Source of the DNA: Spirochaetota bacterium
GTDB lineage: Bacteria > Spirochaetota > Spirochaetia > Treponematales > Treponemataceae
Direction: 5' to 3'
Assembly (NCBI GenBank): GCA_023398165.1
Contig: JAEWSQ010000022.1
Span: 1-64,000, forward strand
DNA length: 64,000 bases
Position 1 is the stretch's first letter; every line of letters starts with the position of its first letter. A model generated the notes under the pieces. That model saw nothing but the letters and a program-made list of their open reading frames with translations, was not told where the DNA came from and ran no database searches. Of this stretch, positions 33,380 to 43,088 are shown piece after piece. The position numbers and the translations under genes were made by a program.

Positions 33380-34363
33380 ATGACAGATACTAAAAAGACA
33401 GGTAAAAATCCTGCAGAAAACCCCGGACAGGCTGTGAATATCAGCTCAAAAGAAACTGAACAACAGCTTCCCGTCGGCAGTAAAACAGCCCTTGTTGCAA
33501 TCGTCGGGCGGCCCTCCTCCGGGAAATCCACCTTTTTGAACACCGCAAGCGGTGAAAAAATTTCGATTGTTTCCCCTATTCCGCAGACAACACGGAATGC
33601 AGTACGCGGTATTGTAAACACATCGCTCGGACAGCTCGTTTTTATAGATACTCCCGGCTACCATGATTCCGATAAAAAATTCAATCTTAAATTAAAAGGC
33701 ATTACTGCCGAACAACTCGATACGGCAGATGCAGTCTTGTATATTATTGATTCAACTCGCAGTCCCGGTGAAGAAGAAGAAATGACAGCAAACCTTGTTA
33801 AGCCCTACCTTGATAAAACAGTGGTTGCGGTAAATAAGATTGACTGCGCCGAAGCAAAGCCGGCAGCCGCCCGCATATTTATTGCAAAAGAGTTCCCGTC
33901 TCTTCCTGCAAGCCGCGTTATAGACATATCGGCAGAGAAAGACACCAATATTAATGATGTGCTAAAAGCCCTTTACGATCTTTCTCCCGAAGCGGATAAA
34001 CTGTATCCCGAAGAGTATTATACTGATCAGGAAGTGGATTTCCGCATTGCAGAAATAGTCAGGGAACAGGCTATAATGAGGCTTCACGAGGAGATTCCCC
34101 ATGCAGTCTATGTCGATATTTCGGACATGGAATGGAAAAAACCGGGCAAAGAACTTTGGGTTCGGGCTTTTCTTGTCGTTGAACGCGAGAGTCAAAAGGG
34201 CATGGTGATCGGTAAGGGTGCTAGTATGATTAAAACTATCAGGGTGGAGTCGATTAAAGCACTGCGTAAAATTTTTTCATATAGAATCGATCTTGATCTG
34301 CAGGTTAAAGTAAATAAAAACTGGCGGCAAAAAGATCCTGTGTTAGTAAAACTATTAAAATAA
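33380..34363 (+). CDS. era: GTPase Era
   Basis: A 327-residue GTPase that binds 16S rRNA during 30S assembly. G1 is GRPSSGKST, G3 DTPGYH, G4 NKID and G5 SAEKD; the C-terminal KH domain carries VIGKGASMIKTIR. A charged 35-residue N-terminal extension (TKKTGKNPAENPG) is longer than usual. There is no ribosome binding site; TATAGT (33366-33371) ends 8 nt before the ATG, so the mRNA may be leaderless, though the -35 is poor. Confidence 0.93.
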   Translation: MTDTKKTGKNPAENPGQAVNISSKETEQQLPVGSKTALVAIVGRPSSGKSTFLNTASGEKISIVSPIPQTTRNAVRGIVNTSLGQLVFIDTPGYHDSDKKFNLKLKGITAEQLDTADAVLYIIDSTRSPGEEEEMTANLVKPYLDKTVVAVNKIDCAEAKPAAARIFIAKEFPSLPASRVIDISAEKDTNINDVLKALYDLSPEADKLYPEEYYTDQEVDFRIAEIVREQAIMRLHEEIPHAVYVDISDMEWKKPGKELWVRAFLVVERESQKGMVIGKGASMIKTIRVESIKALRKIFSYRIDLDLQVKVNKNWRQKDPVLVKLLK

Positions 34364-34392
34364 CAAAAGCCCGGGATTTTTCCCGAAGCCTT
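34364..34392. terminator. Hairpin between convergent era and rpiA
   Basis: CGGGA (34372-34376) pairs with TCCCG (34381-34385), flanked by an A-rich and a T-rich stretch. Short stem; possible bidirectional terminator. Confidence 0.5.
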
Positions 34393-34397
34393 TTCAT

Positions 34398-35135
34398 TTA
34401 CTCCCGTACTGTAATACTTCCATCTGCATGTGCAGTCATTACGAGCGGTCTTTTTTTGGTAAAAAAACCGTTTTCAACAACACCTGCGATCATGTTAAGA
34501 TCATCTTCCATTTTTGCAGGATCCACACTGATATTGAAGGGCCATAATACATCGAGTATTAAATTTCCGTTATCGGTCACAACAGGACCCGCTTTCTTAA
34601 CGCCTTCCCGGAGCGTACATGAAGCGCCTTTCTTTTCGATCTGTTTTATTACAGAAACACGGGCATCGGCAATAATTTCCACCGGGAGAGGGAATACATG
34701 TCCAAGGGTATCGACAAGTTTTGATTCATCTGCAATGACAACAAACAGCGCAGCGCTGTACTCCACAATTTTTTCGCGGACATGTGCGGCTCCGCCGCCT
34801 TTTATTACATTGTTATGCGGATCTATTTCATCCGCCCCGTCTATGGCAAGATCGAGCTCCCCCCCGATTTCTTTTGAGTTTAAACTGAATAAGGGAATAC
34901 CCAAATCCTCGCATGCAAGAGAGGTCTGAAAGCTTGTAGGAACTGCTTTAATATTTTTCAAAGTGCCGTCTTCAATACGCTGTGCAAGCCGTTTTACCGC
35001 AGGCATCGCAGTGGAACCGGTTCCCAGTCCGATCTTCATTCCTGATGTTAATTTCTTGTGATCAATTAAGTAATCAATTATGCTTTTTCCAACCAGTTCT
35101 TTTTGTTCTTTCTGCGTCAATGTTCGGCCACTCAT
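34398..35135 (-). CDS. rpiA: Ribose-5-phosphate isomerase A
   Basis: A 245-residue isomerase interconverting ribose-5-phosphate and ribulose-5-phosphate. Family motifs are GLGTGSTA, IDGADEID (catalytic Asp/Glu) and KGGGAAHVREKIV. The start is ATG 35135, five nucleotides after AGGAGAG; an upstream in-frame codon at 35183 lies deeper inside aroDE. The first 62 bp overlap the end of aroDE, so translation is likely coupled. Last gene of the def operon. Confidence 0.93.
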   Translation of the reverse strand: MSGRTLTQKEQKELVGKSIIDYLIDHKKLTSGMKIGLGTGSTAMPAVKRLAQRIEDGTLKNIKAVPTSFQTSLACEDLGIPLFSLNSKEIGGELDLAIDGADEIDPHNNVIKGGGAAHVREKIVEYSAALFVVIADESKLVDTLGHVFPLPVEIIADARVSVIKQIEKKGASCTLREGVKKAGPVVTDNGNLILDVLWPFNISVDPAKMEDDLNMIAGVVENGFFTKKRPLVMTAHADGSITVRE

Positions 35136-36630
35136 AGGGCTCTCCTGTAAATATTTCAAATTGTTCATGTGCCTGATACTCAAGCATTGTTCTTCCGTTG
35201 CAGATTCTGCAGTGTGCTTTTTCGGCCCGTTCCAAAACCGGAGTTTTTTCGGGGCTGTATATCATATCGTAGACCGCCTCATGTCCGTGAAATGTATAAA
35301 AAGGAATAGGATCATGTTCCGGCTTATTCTTTTCTTCTTCTGATATTCCAAGCCCGATTGATGTTGTCTGGATTATAAGTTCGGAATACTCTTCAAGGAG
35401 ATCAAGGGAATCTGCAGAGAGGGAGGCCCATTTAAAGCCATAATGCTCTGCAAGAGAACGCGCTTTGGAAACTGTTCTATTAAAGATGCAGGCTTTACCC
35501 CTTAAGTCTTTGACAATCTGCGCAGCCGCACGGGCTGCTCCTCCCGCACCGAGAATACCAATTTTTATTCTTGAAAGGTTTTTTACTTCCATGAATTCCA
35601 GAAGCGCTTTCGAAAGACCTCCGGCATCAGTATTGTACCCTCTCCATTCATTCCCTTTTTTTACAGCGGTATTGCATGCCCCTATGTAGCCCACTTCCTC
35701 AGATATCTGCTGAAGGTTGGGTATAATAGTTTCTTTATGGGGAACGGTAACCGACAATCCCTGAATTCCGACCGCTTCGGCAAACTCGAGAGCCTCTTCT
35801 ATTTTCTGTGCCCGGACCGGTATGTACACTGCATTCATGCCGTGACTGCGGTAGCCGCTGTTATGAATGAGAGGACTGCCGGTAGCTTTCAAAGGATACC
35901 CTGTAATACCAAAAAGAGAAGTAGAATCATCTATATTTCTGAAATTATATACCTGATTGAGTGTAACGGGATCTATCTGACCGATTTCTGCAAGTTTTGA
36001 AATAGTCTCCACCGGAGAGGTGTACGTCATGAATGAGTGAAGTTTTCCTGACAGGATTCTCGAAGGAAGACCTAAAGATCCCATGGCGATGAGAATGTGC
36101 TCCATGTCCTTTAATTGTTCAGCCTGTTTAAATAGTGAAGTAACATCGGTAAGGGTATGAGGCATTACAGCAATCTTAGGTATTTCAAACCCGGTAATCC
36201 TCATCTTTGCCATTCTTCCGGCAATATCCGGGATTGTACCGTTCATATCGTGAAAACTGCGGATAACGCGTGTTCCGAACGCAAAAGCCGCATCCTGCAG
36301 GCAGGGAACATGATAATCATCTTCAAGATCAATATAGGCAAAGTTTTTACGGGTATCCTGATCGGCAAAGGAAAGAGCACGGGCTAAAAGCGTTGTCCGC
36401 GAAGCTTCCCCCTCTGTAAAATTTCCGCCGTCTATTTTTCTGCGGATAGTTAATATGCACGGTATTTTTGCCTGACCGGGAAACTGGCGTATATAAAGAC
36501 GTTCATCCTTTGTCAAAAAATCCACACGGAGTTCAACAACATCGACCCAATTTCTGTATTTTTCCAGAACAGCAAGATTCTCTGCTATTGTAGGACAGGT
36601 TAGACATAAACAAATTTTGGGTCTCTGCAT
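35074..36630 (-). CDS. aroDE: Fused 3-dehydroquinate dehydratase / shikimate dehydrogenase
   Basis: A 518-residue bifunctional shikimate-pathway enzyme. Residues ~1-225 are a type I dehydroquinase (ELRVDFL, the His in IRSFHDMNG, the Schiff-base Lys in IPKIAVMPHTL). Residues ~240-500 are shikimate dehydrogenase: SPLIHNSGYR, the catalytic Lys in TVPHKE, the Asp in NTDAGG, and the NADP loop ILGAGGAARAA. Fused AroD-AroE proteins are known from chlamydiae and plants. No shikimate genes adjoin it; the neighbours are rpiA and a PASTA protein. GAGGAGG precedes the ATG. Confidence 0.94.
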   Translation of the reverse strand: MQRPKICLCLTCPTIAENLAVLEKYRNWVDVVELRVDFLTKDERLYIRQFPGQAKIPCILTIRRKIDGGNFTEGEASRTTLLARALSFADQDTRKNFAYIDLEDDYHVPCLQDAAFAFGTRVIRSFHDMNGTIPDIAGRMAKMRITGFEIPKIAVMPHTLTDVTSLFKQAEQLKDMEHILIAMGSLGLPSRILSGKLHSFMTYTSPVETISKLAEIGQIDPVTLNQVYNFRNIDDSTSLFGITGYPLKATGSPLIHNSGYRSHGMNAVYIPVRAQKIEEALEFAEAVGIQGLSVTVPHKETIIPNLQQISEEVGYIGACNTAVKKGNEWRGYNTDAGGLSKALLEFMEVKNLSRIKIGILGAGGAARAAAQIVKDLRGKACIFNRTVSKARSLAEHYGFKWASLSADSLDLLEEYSELIIQTTSIGLGISEEEKNKPEHDPIPFYTFHGHEAVYDMIYSPEKTPVLERAEKAHCRICNGRTMLEYQAHEQFEIFTGEPYEWPNIDAERTKRTGWKKHN

Positions 36631-36644
36631 GAGTAACCTCCTCT

Positions 36645-37667
36645 TTATTGAACCATGTAACGGACTGCTTCCTTATTGAGAATGGACAGTATAAGTTCTG
36701 TACCGTGCTCAACAGCATAAGGAATGGTCAGCTGGCCGCCTATATGATTAAAAGTTACAATAGTATAACGCTCTCCTTCTTCTGTAAGAGCTTCAAATTT
36801 GAGTTCAACAGGATACGGATACTCGGGAAGAATCTCTGAGAATATGCCGTAAACCATAGGATTGTCTGCATTTACATCCTGCGCAAAGGCAAACACAACA
36901 GAGACTCTGGAATATGCATTTACCCATGTTTCCTCAGCAGGAATTTGCGACACAATTGTACCGGGAATATCTGTTCCGGCAGGGTCTCGCGATGTAAAGT
37001 CATAGACAACCTTCGTTCTGTTCATCTGGAGAAGCATATCATTCAGGGTTAATCCGGTAAGAAGGGGAATCTTAATCTTATCGAGTTCGGGTCCCTTACT
37101 AATACCGACTTTTAATACAACGGGATCAGCAATATCGGTGCCGGGAGCGGGATCCTGCCACAAAACAGTACCTTCCTCTTCCGGGCTGTATTCATAGGTA
37201 TAGTTCTCATCGAGAATAATAAGAGCGCGGGCCGAACCGGTAAAAAGCGACTGCAGGTCTATTTTTATGTCGTCAACTTTCTGTCCGACATAATTCTTAA
37301 CCCTGTCAATAACGACACCGCGGCTTACGACAAGATTTATTCTTCTTCCGGCCTTTACAATAGAACCGGCAGGAGGATTCTGTTCAAGAATCTTTCCTTT
37401 TTCATCAATACTATTTGAATAGCGCAGCTGAATTTTCGGATACAGTTCTTTTACCTGCATATCTATGAGAGCCGAAGCCAGCTCTTTCCCTGTAACGTTG
37501 GGAACCATAACTTCCTCCTGCCCTTTCACGGCAAGAAAAAAGACAGCCATGCAGATTATTCCCATCATAATAACAAGTGTTACGGCCATAACAATAAATG
37601 TTTTCCCGCTTGTCTGGAGAGATTCAAGAAAATCTTCTAAATCGATTCTAAAATTTGAAAGCTTCAT
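36645..37667 (-). CDS. Membrane-anchored PASTA-domain protein without a kinase
   Basis: A 340-residue protein with a short cytoplasmic N-terminus, one transmembrane helix (~24-47) and about three PASTA repeats outside (VPNVTGKELASALIDM, YVGQKVDDIK, IPLLTGLTLNDML), plus a divergent fourth part. PASTA modules bind muropeptides or beta-lactams in PrkC/PBP2x-type proteins. No Ser/Thr kinase or transpeptidase domain is attached, so it may be a cell-wall-sensing or division scaffold. It lies between fmt and aroDE in the def operon, with 11 and 14 bp gaps. Confidence 0.88.
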   Translation of the reverse strand: MKLSNFRIDLEDFLESLQTSGKTFIVMAVTLVIMMGIICMAVFFLAVKGQEEVMVPNVTGKELASALIDMQVKELYPKIQLRYSNSIDEKGKILEQNPPAGSIVKAGRRINLVVSRGVVIDRVKNYVGQKVDDIKIDLQSLFTGSARALIILDENYTYEYSPEEEGTVLWQDPAPGTDIADPVVLKVGISKGPELDKIKIPLLTGLTLNDMLLQMNRTKVVYDFTSRDPAGTDIPGTIVSQIPAEETWVNAYSRVSVVFAFAQDVNADNPMVYGIFSEILPEYPYPVELKFEALTEEGERYTIVTFNHIGGQLTIPYAVEHGTELILSILNKEAVRYMVQ

Positions 37668-37678
37668 TTTTTTCCTTC

Positions 37679-38650
37679 TTATTCACACTGTAAACCGATA
37701 AAATTTTTTGTTCCGTTTATAAAATCTTTCCAATGCATTGCTTTCTTCGCCTGCCACTGGAGATTGGTAAGGACTAGAATACCGTCCCCTGTTTTTACCA
37801 GAATTCCTTTCGTCTTGTCTACTGCAAGTATTGTGCCGTTGGGTTTCCCCTCAGATTCCGGAATATCAGTCTTGTCATATATAAAGGCTTCATGTATGCG
37901 CAATACAGTTTTCTGCACGGTAGTAAAAGCCCCCGGCCACGGAGTAAAGGCGCGAATACGGGCATCAATATCGGGAGCGCTCTGATTCCAGTCAATACAT
38001 CCGTCATTTTTACACAGAATGGTGCAGTAGCAGGCACTATCATGCTCCTGCTTTACCGCTTTCTCCGTGCCTTCCCCGATCTGAGTAAGAACACGGGAAA
38101 GCATCTCTCCCCCCATTCCAGCGGCTTTTTCAAGTAATGTCTGCGCGGTCTCGCGGCCGTCAAGTGTAATTGTATTCTGCAGAAGAATATCGCCGCTGTC
38201 CATTTCCTGTGCAAGTCTCTGCACGGTAATGCCTGTAACGCTGTCGCGGTTAAGAATCGCTGCAGGAACCGGGGCGCATCCGCGGTACTTTGGAAGAAGA
38301 GAGGGATGAAGATTAATTCCGCCTTTCGGGAAAAGAGCTAAAAACTTTGGGCCGAATAGTTTTCCGTAGGCAAAGCAGACAAGAATGTCGGGATTAAGCG
38401 AGCTTATAGATTCGCGTACTGATGAATCCAGTTTTAACGGAGTGAGAACAGGAATCGCCTTCCCGGGACTGCAGCTTTCATTATACTTCATCGCTGCCAG
38501 TGCAACGGGAGTGGGAATAAGTTCTTTGCTTCTCCCCTGCATGGAAGGAGGATTGGTAAGAACAGCACAGACCTCATGCTTTTTCTCTTTGAGAAGAAAT
38601 TCAAGAGGCACTGCTGATATATCCGGACTTCCTGCATACACTATGCGCAT
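37679..38650 (-). CDS. fmt: Methionyl-tRNA formyltransferase
   Basis: A 323-residue enzyme that formylates initiator Met-tRNA using 10-formyl-tetrahydrofolate. Motifs: NLHPSLLPKYRGCAPV (catalytic Asn/His region), Asp in MDSGDILLQ, and a C-terminal OB-like domain. It starts 4 bp after the def stop, so formylation and deformylation genes are paired as in many bacteria. Confidence 0.95.
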   Translation of the reverse strand: MRIVYAGSPDISAVPLEFLLKEKKHEVCAVLTNPPSMQGRSKELIPTPVALAAMKYNESCSPGKAIPVLTPLKLDSSVRESISSLNPDILVCFAYGKLFGPKFLALFPKGGINLHPSLLPKYRGCAPVPAAILNRDSVTGITVQRLAQEMDSGDILLQNTITLDGRETAQTLLEKAAGMGGEMLSRVLTQIGEGTEKAVKQEHDSACYCTILCKNDGCIDWNQSAPDIDARIRAFTPWPGAFTTVQKTVLRIHEAFIYDKTDIPESEGKPNGTILAVDKTKGILVKTGDGILVLTNLQWQAKKAMHWKDFINGTKNFIGLQCE

Positions 38651-38654
38651 AGGC

Positions 38655-39209
38655 TTATTCCTTCTGCGCCTTTTTGGCTTCTATTTTTGCCTGTTTTAAA
38701 GCTTTTTCTTTTTCTTTTTCTGCACGGCGCTTTTCACGGCGCTCAAGAGTCTCTTCAGCTTTTTTCTTAAACTCCGGATCCCCGCGGTCTAAAAACAATA
38801 TACCGTCAAGATGATCATACTCATGCTGTATTATGCGGGCGAGGTATCCGTCTGCTTCAAGAACGAAAGGCTTTCCCTGTTCATTAAGCGCCTGAACGGA
38901 AACCTTTGAGGGACGGACTATAGTTTCCCAAATTTTCGGGACGGAAAGACATCCTTCTTCGAAAGAGGAAGTCTCCGCGGACGTCGAGGTAATTTGAGGA
39001 TTTATGAAAACGCGGCGTATATTGTCATCCGACATGATTACGAAAAGACGTATAGATTTGCCGATCTGGGGAGCAGCAAGACCTACTCCGTTTTCTGCAA
39101 TCATGGTGTCAAACATATCATTAATGAGAGATCTTGTTTCATCAGTTACTTCATTGAGAGGCACAGCTTTTTGCCGGAGAACATCTTCCCCCATAATATA
39201 TACTTTCAT
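38655..39209 (-). CDS. def: Peptide deformylase
   Basis: A 184-residue metalloenzyme removing N-formyl groups from new proteins. All three motifs are intact: GVGLAAPQ, EGCLSVP (metal Cys) and QHEYDHLDG (metal His pair and Glu). The C-terminus carries an extra ~30-residue Lys/Glu/Ala-rich tail (REKRRAEKEKEKALKQ). First gene of the operon def-fmt-PASTA-aroDE-rpiA. There is no ribosome binding site before the ATG. Confidence 0.95.
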   Translation of the reverse strand: MKVYIMGEDVLRQKAVPLNEVTDETRSLINDMFDTMIAENGVGLAAPQIGKSIRLFVIMSDDNIRRVFINPQITSTSAETSSFEEGCLSVPKIWETIVRPSKVSVQALNEQGKPFVLEADGYLARIIQHEYDHLDGILFLDRGDPEFKKKAEETLERREKRRAEKEKEKALKQAKIEAKKAQKE

Positions 39210-39216
39210 ACTATAG

Positions 39217-39245
39217 AAGATACGATAAATTTACACGAATTTCAA
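39217..39245 (-). promoter_or_regulatory. Promoter of the def operon, leaderless
   Basis: Minus strand TTGAAA (39245-39240), 17 nt, TATCTT (39222-39217), then 7 nt to the def ATG. Confidence 0.6.
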
Positions 39246-39264
39246 GCGCAGAGGAGTCGGGCTT

Positions 39265-40947
39265 TTATGACCTGAATAATAACGTCACCTTTGTACCTTT
39301 TTGCACCTCGCTGGATAGAAAAACCTTCGCGTTCATTAGTGCGGCACCGTGTTTCACAATTGCAAGGCCGAGCCCTGTTCCGCCTGTTTTTTTAGAATGG
39401 CTTTTATCCACGCGGTAAAACCTCTCAAAAATACGGGACTGATGTTCAGGCGCAATGCCTATGCCGGTATCGCTGATTATTACTTCAATATCCTCCCGTT
39501 CATAGTTCTGAATCACTTCAACGGTGACAGATCCTTCGGGTTTATTATACGTAATTGCATTATCGCAGACATTGAAAATCATTTCATGAAGAATTTCAGG
39601 AATACCCTGAATTATCACAGGATTTTCCGGAAGGCGGGTTTTCACCGTTACATTAAACTCTTGTGCTTTATGCATAAGCTCCTGCACGACAGAGGTACAG
39701 ATCATGCTGATATCAGTCTTTTCGAAAAACTCTTTTTTATCTTTGAGCGAACTTTCTTCAAGCCGTGATATTTTAATAATATCTTCGACAAGAGATAAAA
39801 GTCTTTTTCCTTCTGTGTAAATGAGCGATATAAATTTCGCAGAATCCTCAGGTTTGGCTATTCCATTATTCATTATTTCTGCATACCCGATAATCGAGGT
39901 TAAGGGAGTTTTTAATTCATGAGACACGTTTGCAGAAAACTCCCGCCTCATTTTTTCCGCCCTTTCCTTGTCGGTACTGTCGACTATAAATAACACAGCG
40001 CCTATTGACGAGCCGCCGGTTGTAACTGGAGAAGAAATTATATGAAATATTCTTCCGTCTTTTTCCAGTTTTCCTGCAGAATTTTTACCGCTCAAAGCCT
40101 CTTCTGCGGTTTTAGAAAAAACAGGATCCCGGCATACAGACAGATAATGTTCTTTATGCAGATCCAGATGATCTATTGCAAAAAGCTGTTTAGCGCTCTT
40201 ATTTGCAGAAAGAACGGTTTTATCCTTTCCTAGAATCAATAAGGCTTCGCTCATGTTTTCAGTAATACAGCTCATCTCATTTGTCTTTGCTTCAAGCTGT
40301 GCAATCTTCTCTTTAATTTCCTTATTTTGTTTGTCTATTCTTACAAATAAAGGAGAAAACTCATCGTAGGCCTTATTATCAAGAGGGGAATCTAAGTCAA
40401 CATTATAAATAGGCGTCATTATGAGTTTTGTAAGAAAGCGTGCAGCACCGACCGCTATGGCTGCAACAATTATCAGTATAAAAAACAGCAGAAACAGGGC
40501 ATTCTCTATGATGCCGAAAAAACTCCGGGTAGTGTTTGCAAGCCGTATTATTTTACCGTTTTTAAGAAGCACCGCATGATAATACGTCTGCTCTAGAAGA
40601 GTATCTGAGACTCTTGTCGCATCTCCGCTTCCCTGTTTTAGTGCGGTTTGCACTTCGGGACGGTTCAGATGATTATCCATAGTGCGGATATCCGAAAAAT
40701 TGTCGAACAGCACTTTCCCGTCTGTGTCTATGTAGGTTATACGGTGTTTTGTTTTATATGAAGCGAGAGAAAGAATATCATCCTGGCTGTAATCAAGAGC
40801 AAGCGCAATATACACGGAGGCGGACATTATTTCCTTTTTAATTTCTTCAATGAAGTTTCTATACAATACTACGGTTACAAGTGTCAGCGTCAGTAGAAGT
40901 GCTGCGATCGATGTAAGACAGATGCTTAAGAATATTCGTTTTTTCAT
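39265..40947 (-). CDS. phoR: PhoR-type phosphate sensor histidine kinase
   Basis: A 560-residue membrane kinase: transmembrane helix ~8-30, extracytoplasmic region to ~150, second helix ~152-172, a PAS-like domain (~225-330), HisKA with His in NVSHELKTPLTS, and HATPase with DTGIGI and GTGLGLAIVKHG. It overlaps phoB by 4 bp and is last in the pst-pho operon, so it is the partner kinase for phosphate starvation signalling. Confidence 0.92.
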   Translation of the reverse strand: MKKRIFLSICLTSIAALLLTLTLVTVVLYRNFIEEIKKEIMSASVYIALALDYSQDDILSLASYKTKHRITYIDTDGKVLFDNFSDIRTMDNHLNRPEVQTALKQGSGDATRVSDTLLEQTYYHAVLLKNGKIIRLANTTRSFFGIIENALFLLFFILIIVAAIAVGAARFLTKLIMTPIYNVDLDSPLDNKAYDEFSPLFVRIDKQNKEIKEKIAQLEAKTNEMSCITENMSEALLILGKDKTVLSANKSAKQLFAIDHLDLHKEHYLSVCRDPVFSKTAEEALSGKNSAGKLEKDGRIFHIISSPVTTGGSSIGAVLFIVDSTDKERAEKMRREFSANVSHELKTPLTSIIGYAEIMNNGIAKPEDSAKFISLIYTEGKRLLSLVEDIIKISRLEESSLKDKKEFFEKTDISMICTSVVQELMHKAQEFNVTVKTRLPENPVIIQGIPEILHEMIFNVCDNAITYNKPEGSVTVEVIQNYEREDIEVIISDTGIGIAPEHQSRIFERFYRVDKSHSKKTGGTGLGLAIVKHGAALMNAKVFLSSEVQKGTKVTLLFRS

Positions 40948-41648
40948 ACTACATCCTGATGATTCGCCATGCGGTAGCCGATTCCGCGTACTGTTTCTAT
41001 ATACGATTCACATTCCGGGCATTTTTCGGCAAGCTTCTGCCTGAGCGTTCTTACATGTACATCGACAGTTCGTGTTTCACCGTCAAAATCGTAGCCCCAA
41101 ATCCGTTCCAAAATAGTATCTCTTGTAAAAACCATATCGGTGTTTTCCATAAAAAGCCGCAGAAGTTCAAACTCTTTTCGCGTAAGTTCAACAGCTGTAT
41201 CTGTTACGCTTACCGTATATGAAACAGGATCCATACGTATAGGACCGTTTACTATCTTTTTTGCCTTTGAAACATCACCGCCGCTTCTGCGCAATACCGC
41301 CTTAATGCGTGATGTGAGTTCCATCATTCCGAAGGGTTTTGGAATATAGTCATCCGCGCCGCTGTCGAGTCCTATGACCTTGTCGTACTCAGCGCTTTTT
41401 GCAGTGAGCATAATTACAGGAATTGAAGCATAATGCGAATCCTGTTTAAGCCGCCTGAGTATACTTATGCCGTCTTCATCGGGAAGCATAATATCGAGAA
41501 GAATAAGGGAACACTCATTTTTATTATTCTTTAGTTCCGCAAACAGTTTTTGGCCGGTTTCAAAACCCTTTGCCTCAAAACCGGTATTTTGCAGCGTATA
41601 CACGAGAAGGCCGCGGATGGAACTGTCGTCTTCAACACAATAAATCAT
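40944..41648 (-). CDS. phoB: PhoB-type response regulator (OmpR family)
   Basis: A 234-residue regulator with a receiver (VEDDSS, phospho-Asp in LLDIMLPDED, Lys in YIPKPFG) and a winged-helix DNA-binding domain (ELTRKEFELLRLFMEN, TVDVHVRTLRQKL, GIGYRM). It overlaps phoU by 4 bp and phoR by 4 bp. Its target is probably the 11-bp-periodic box upstream of pstS. Confidence 0.94.
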   Translation of the reverse strand: MIYCVEDDSSIRGLLVYTLQNTGFEAKGFETGQKLFAELKNNKNECSLILLDIMLPDEDGISILRRLKQDSHYASIPVIMLTAKSAEYDKVIGLDSGADDYIPKPFGMMELTSRIKAVLRRSGGDVSKAKKIVNGPIRMDPVSYTVSVTDTAVELTRKEFELLRLFMENTDMVFTRDTILERIWGYDFDGETRTVDVHVRTLRQKLAEKCPECESYIETVRGIGYRMANHQDVV

Positions 41649-42334
41649 GGACTCTCCTGCAGATTACCGGAGAAATTTTGGGATGTGCATTTTTGAGCAT
41701 GCTGGCCGGTAATCGAAAACTCGACCCAGACGGCAATATTCACCGCATGATCCCCTATACGTTCAAGATACTTTGCAATCATTAAAATATCAATAACCTG
41801 TTCTCCGATCTCCGGTTCTTTGCGTATTACACTGCTCAATTCTTTCTTTATCTGATTGAATAAATTATCTACAATATCGTCATTGCAGATAACCTGACGC
41901 GAAAGGTCAATGTCGCCGCGTACAAAGGCGGTAATGCTGTCGGTAACCATTTTTGCAGCAGCTTCTGCCATTTCGGGAATGTGCACAAACTTTCTTCCCT
42001 CTGAAAGATCTATGAATGTTACGATCTCTGCAATATCGGCCGCCTGGTCTCCGATGCGCTCCATGTCGGTTATCATTTTTAATGCCGCGGAGATTTGGCG
42101 CAAGTCTCTTGCAACAGGCTGCTGCTGCAAAAGAAGTTTTAAACAAAGATTTTCTATTTCTCTTTCCTTATCGTCAATACTTTTTTCTATATCAATTGCT
42201 TTATGAGCCAGCGTTATATCGTTCTGAATGAGAGAGCCCACAGCAAACGATATTGCCTGTTCGCAAAGAGAACCCATTTCTATTAAATCTGTATGCAGTT
42301 TTTCCAACTGGCTTTCGAATTTTGCACGCATCAA
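41645..42334 (-). CDS. phoU: Phosphate transport regulator PhoU
   Basis: A 229-residue all-helical protein with two PhoU repeats, each with the metal-binding E/D-rich pattern: DMERIGDQAADIAE and KYLERIGDHAVNIAVW. PhoU links the Pst transporter to PhoR and damps signalling when phosphate is ample. It overlaps pstB by 4 bp. Confidence 0.95.
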   Translation of the reverse strand: MMRAKFESQLEKLHTDLIEMGSLCEQAISFAVGSLIQNDITLAHKAIDIEKSIDDKEREIENLCLKLLLQQQPVARDLRQISAALKMITDMERIGDQAADIAEIVTFIDLSEGRKFVHIPEMAEAAAKMVTDSITAFVRGDIDLSRQVICNDDIVDNLFNQIKKELSSVIRKEPEIGEQVIDILMIAKYLERIGDHAVNIAVWVEFSITGQHAQKCTSQNFSGNLQESP

Positions 42335-43086
42335 CCGAACCTCCCGGTAATGTAATCCTCTGTGCGCTTGTCTTTTGGAAACGAAAAAAGATTGTCGGTT
42401 TTTTCAAATTCAACAACCTCGCCTAAAAGAAAAAACGCCGTTTTATCTGATATTCTTGTTGCCTGCTGCATATTATGCGTCACGATTACGATTGTGTACC
42501 GTTCACGCAGTTCAAGAGCAAGATCTTCTATTTTCGATGTTGATATAGGATCGAGAGCGCTCGTGGGTTCATCCATGAGAAGTACTTCGGGTTCCACTGC
42601 AAGAGAACGCGCAATACACAGTCTCTGCTGCTGCCCCCCTGAAAGACTAAGCGCATTTTTTTTGAGCCGGTCTTTCAATTCATCCCAGATTGCGGCGGAC
42701 TTCAGAGACTTCTCCACTATAACATCGAGCTGGGCCTTGTTTTTAATGCCGTGAGTCCGGGGACCGTAGGCAACATTATCGTATACGCTCATGGGAAAAG
42801 GATTTGGTTTTTGAAAAACCATTCCTACCCTTTTCCTCAGTACGTTTGTGTTAATCTCTCCGTACACATTTTCACCATCCAGTAAAACTGTTCCGTCAAT
42901 CCTGCAGCCCTCAACAAGATCATTCATACGGTTGAGCGTTTTTAAAAGCGTCGATTTTCCGCAGCCTGACGGTCCTATGAATGCGGTTATTTCATTTTTT
43001 TGAATATCCATCGAAACATTTTTCAGTGCGTGAAACGCCCCGTAGTATAAGTTCAAATTGCTTATGTGTATTTTTTCCATTACCAT
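42331..43086 (-). CDS. pstB: Phosphate ABC transporter ATPase PstB
   Basis: A 251-residue ATPase with Walker A GPSGCGKST, signature LSGGQQQR, Walker B VLLMDEPTSALDP and the PstB-specific stretch VFQKPNPFPMSVYDNVAYG. It energises high-affinity phosphate import with PstA and PstC. Its start follows pstA by 2 bp. Confidence 0.97.
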   Translation of the reverse strand: MVMEKIHISNLNLYYGAFHALKNVSMDIQKNEITAFIGPSGCGKSTLLKTLNRMNDLVEGCRIDGTVLLDGENVYGEINTNVLRKRVGMVFQKPNPFPMSVYDNVAYGPRTHGIKNKAQLDVIVEKSLKSAAIWDELKDRLKKNALSLSGGQQQRLCIARSLAVEPEVLLMDEPTSALDPISTSKIEDLALELRERYTIVIVTHNMQQATRISDKTAFFLLGEVVEFEKTDNLFSFPKDKRTEDYITGRFG

Positions 43087-43088
43087 TC

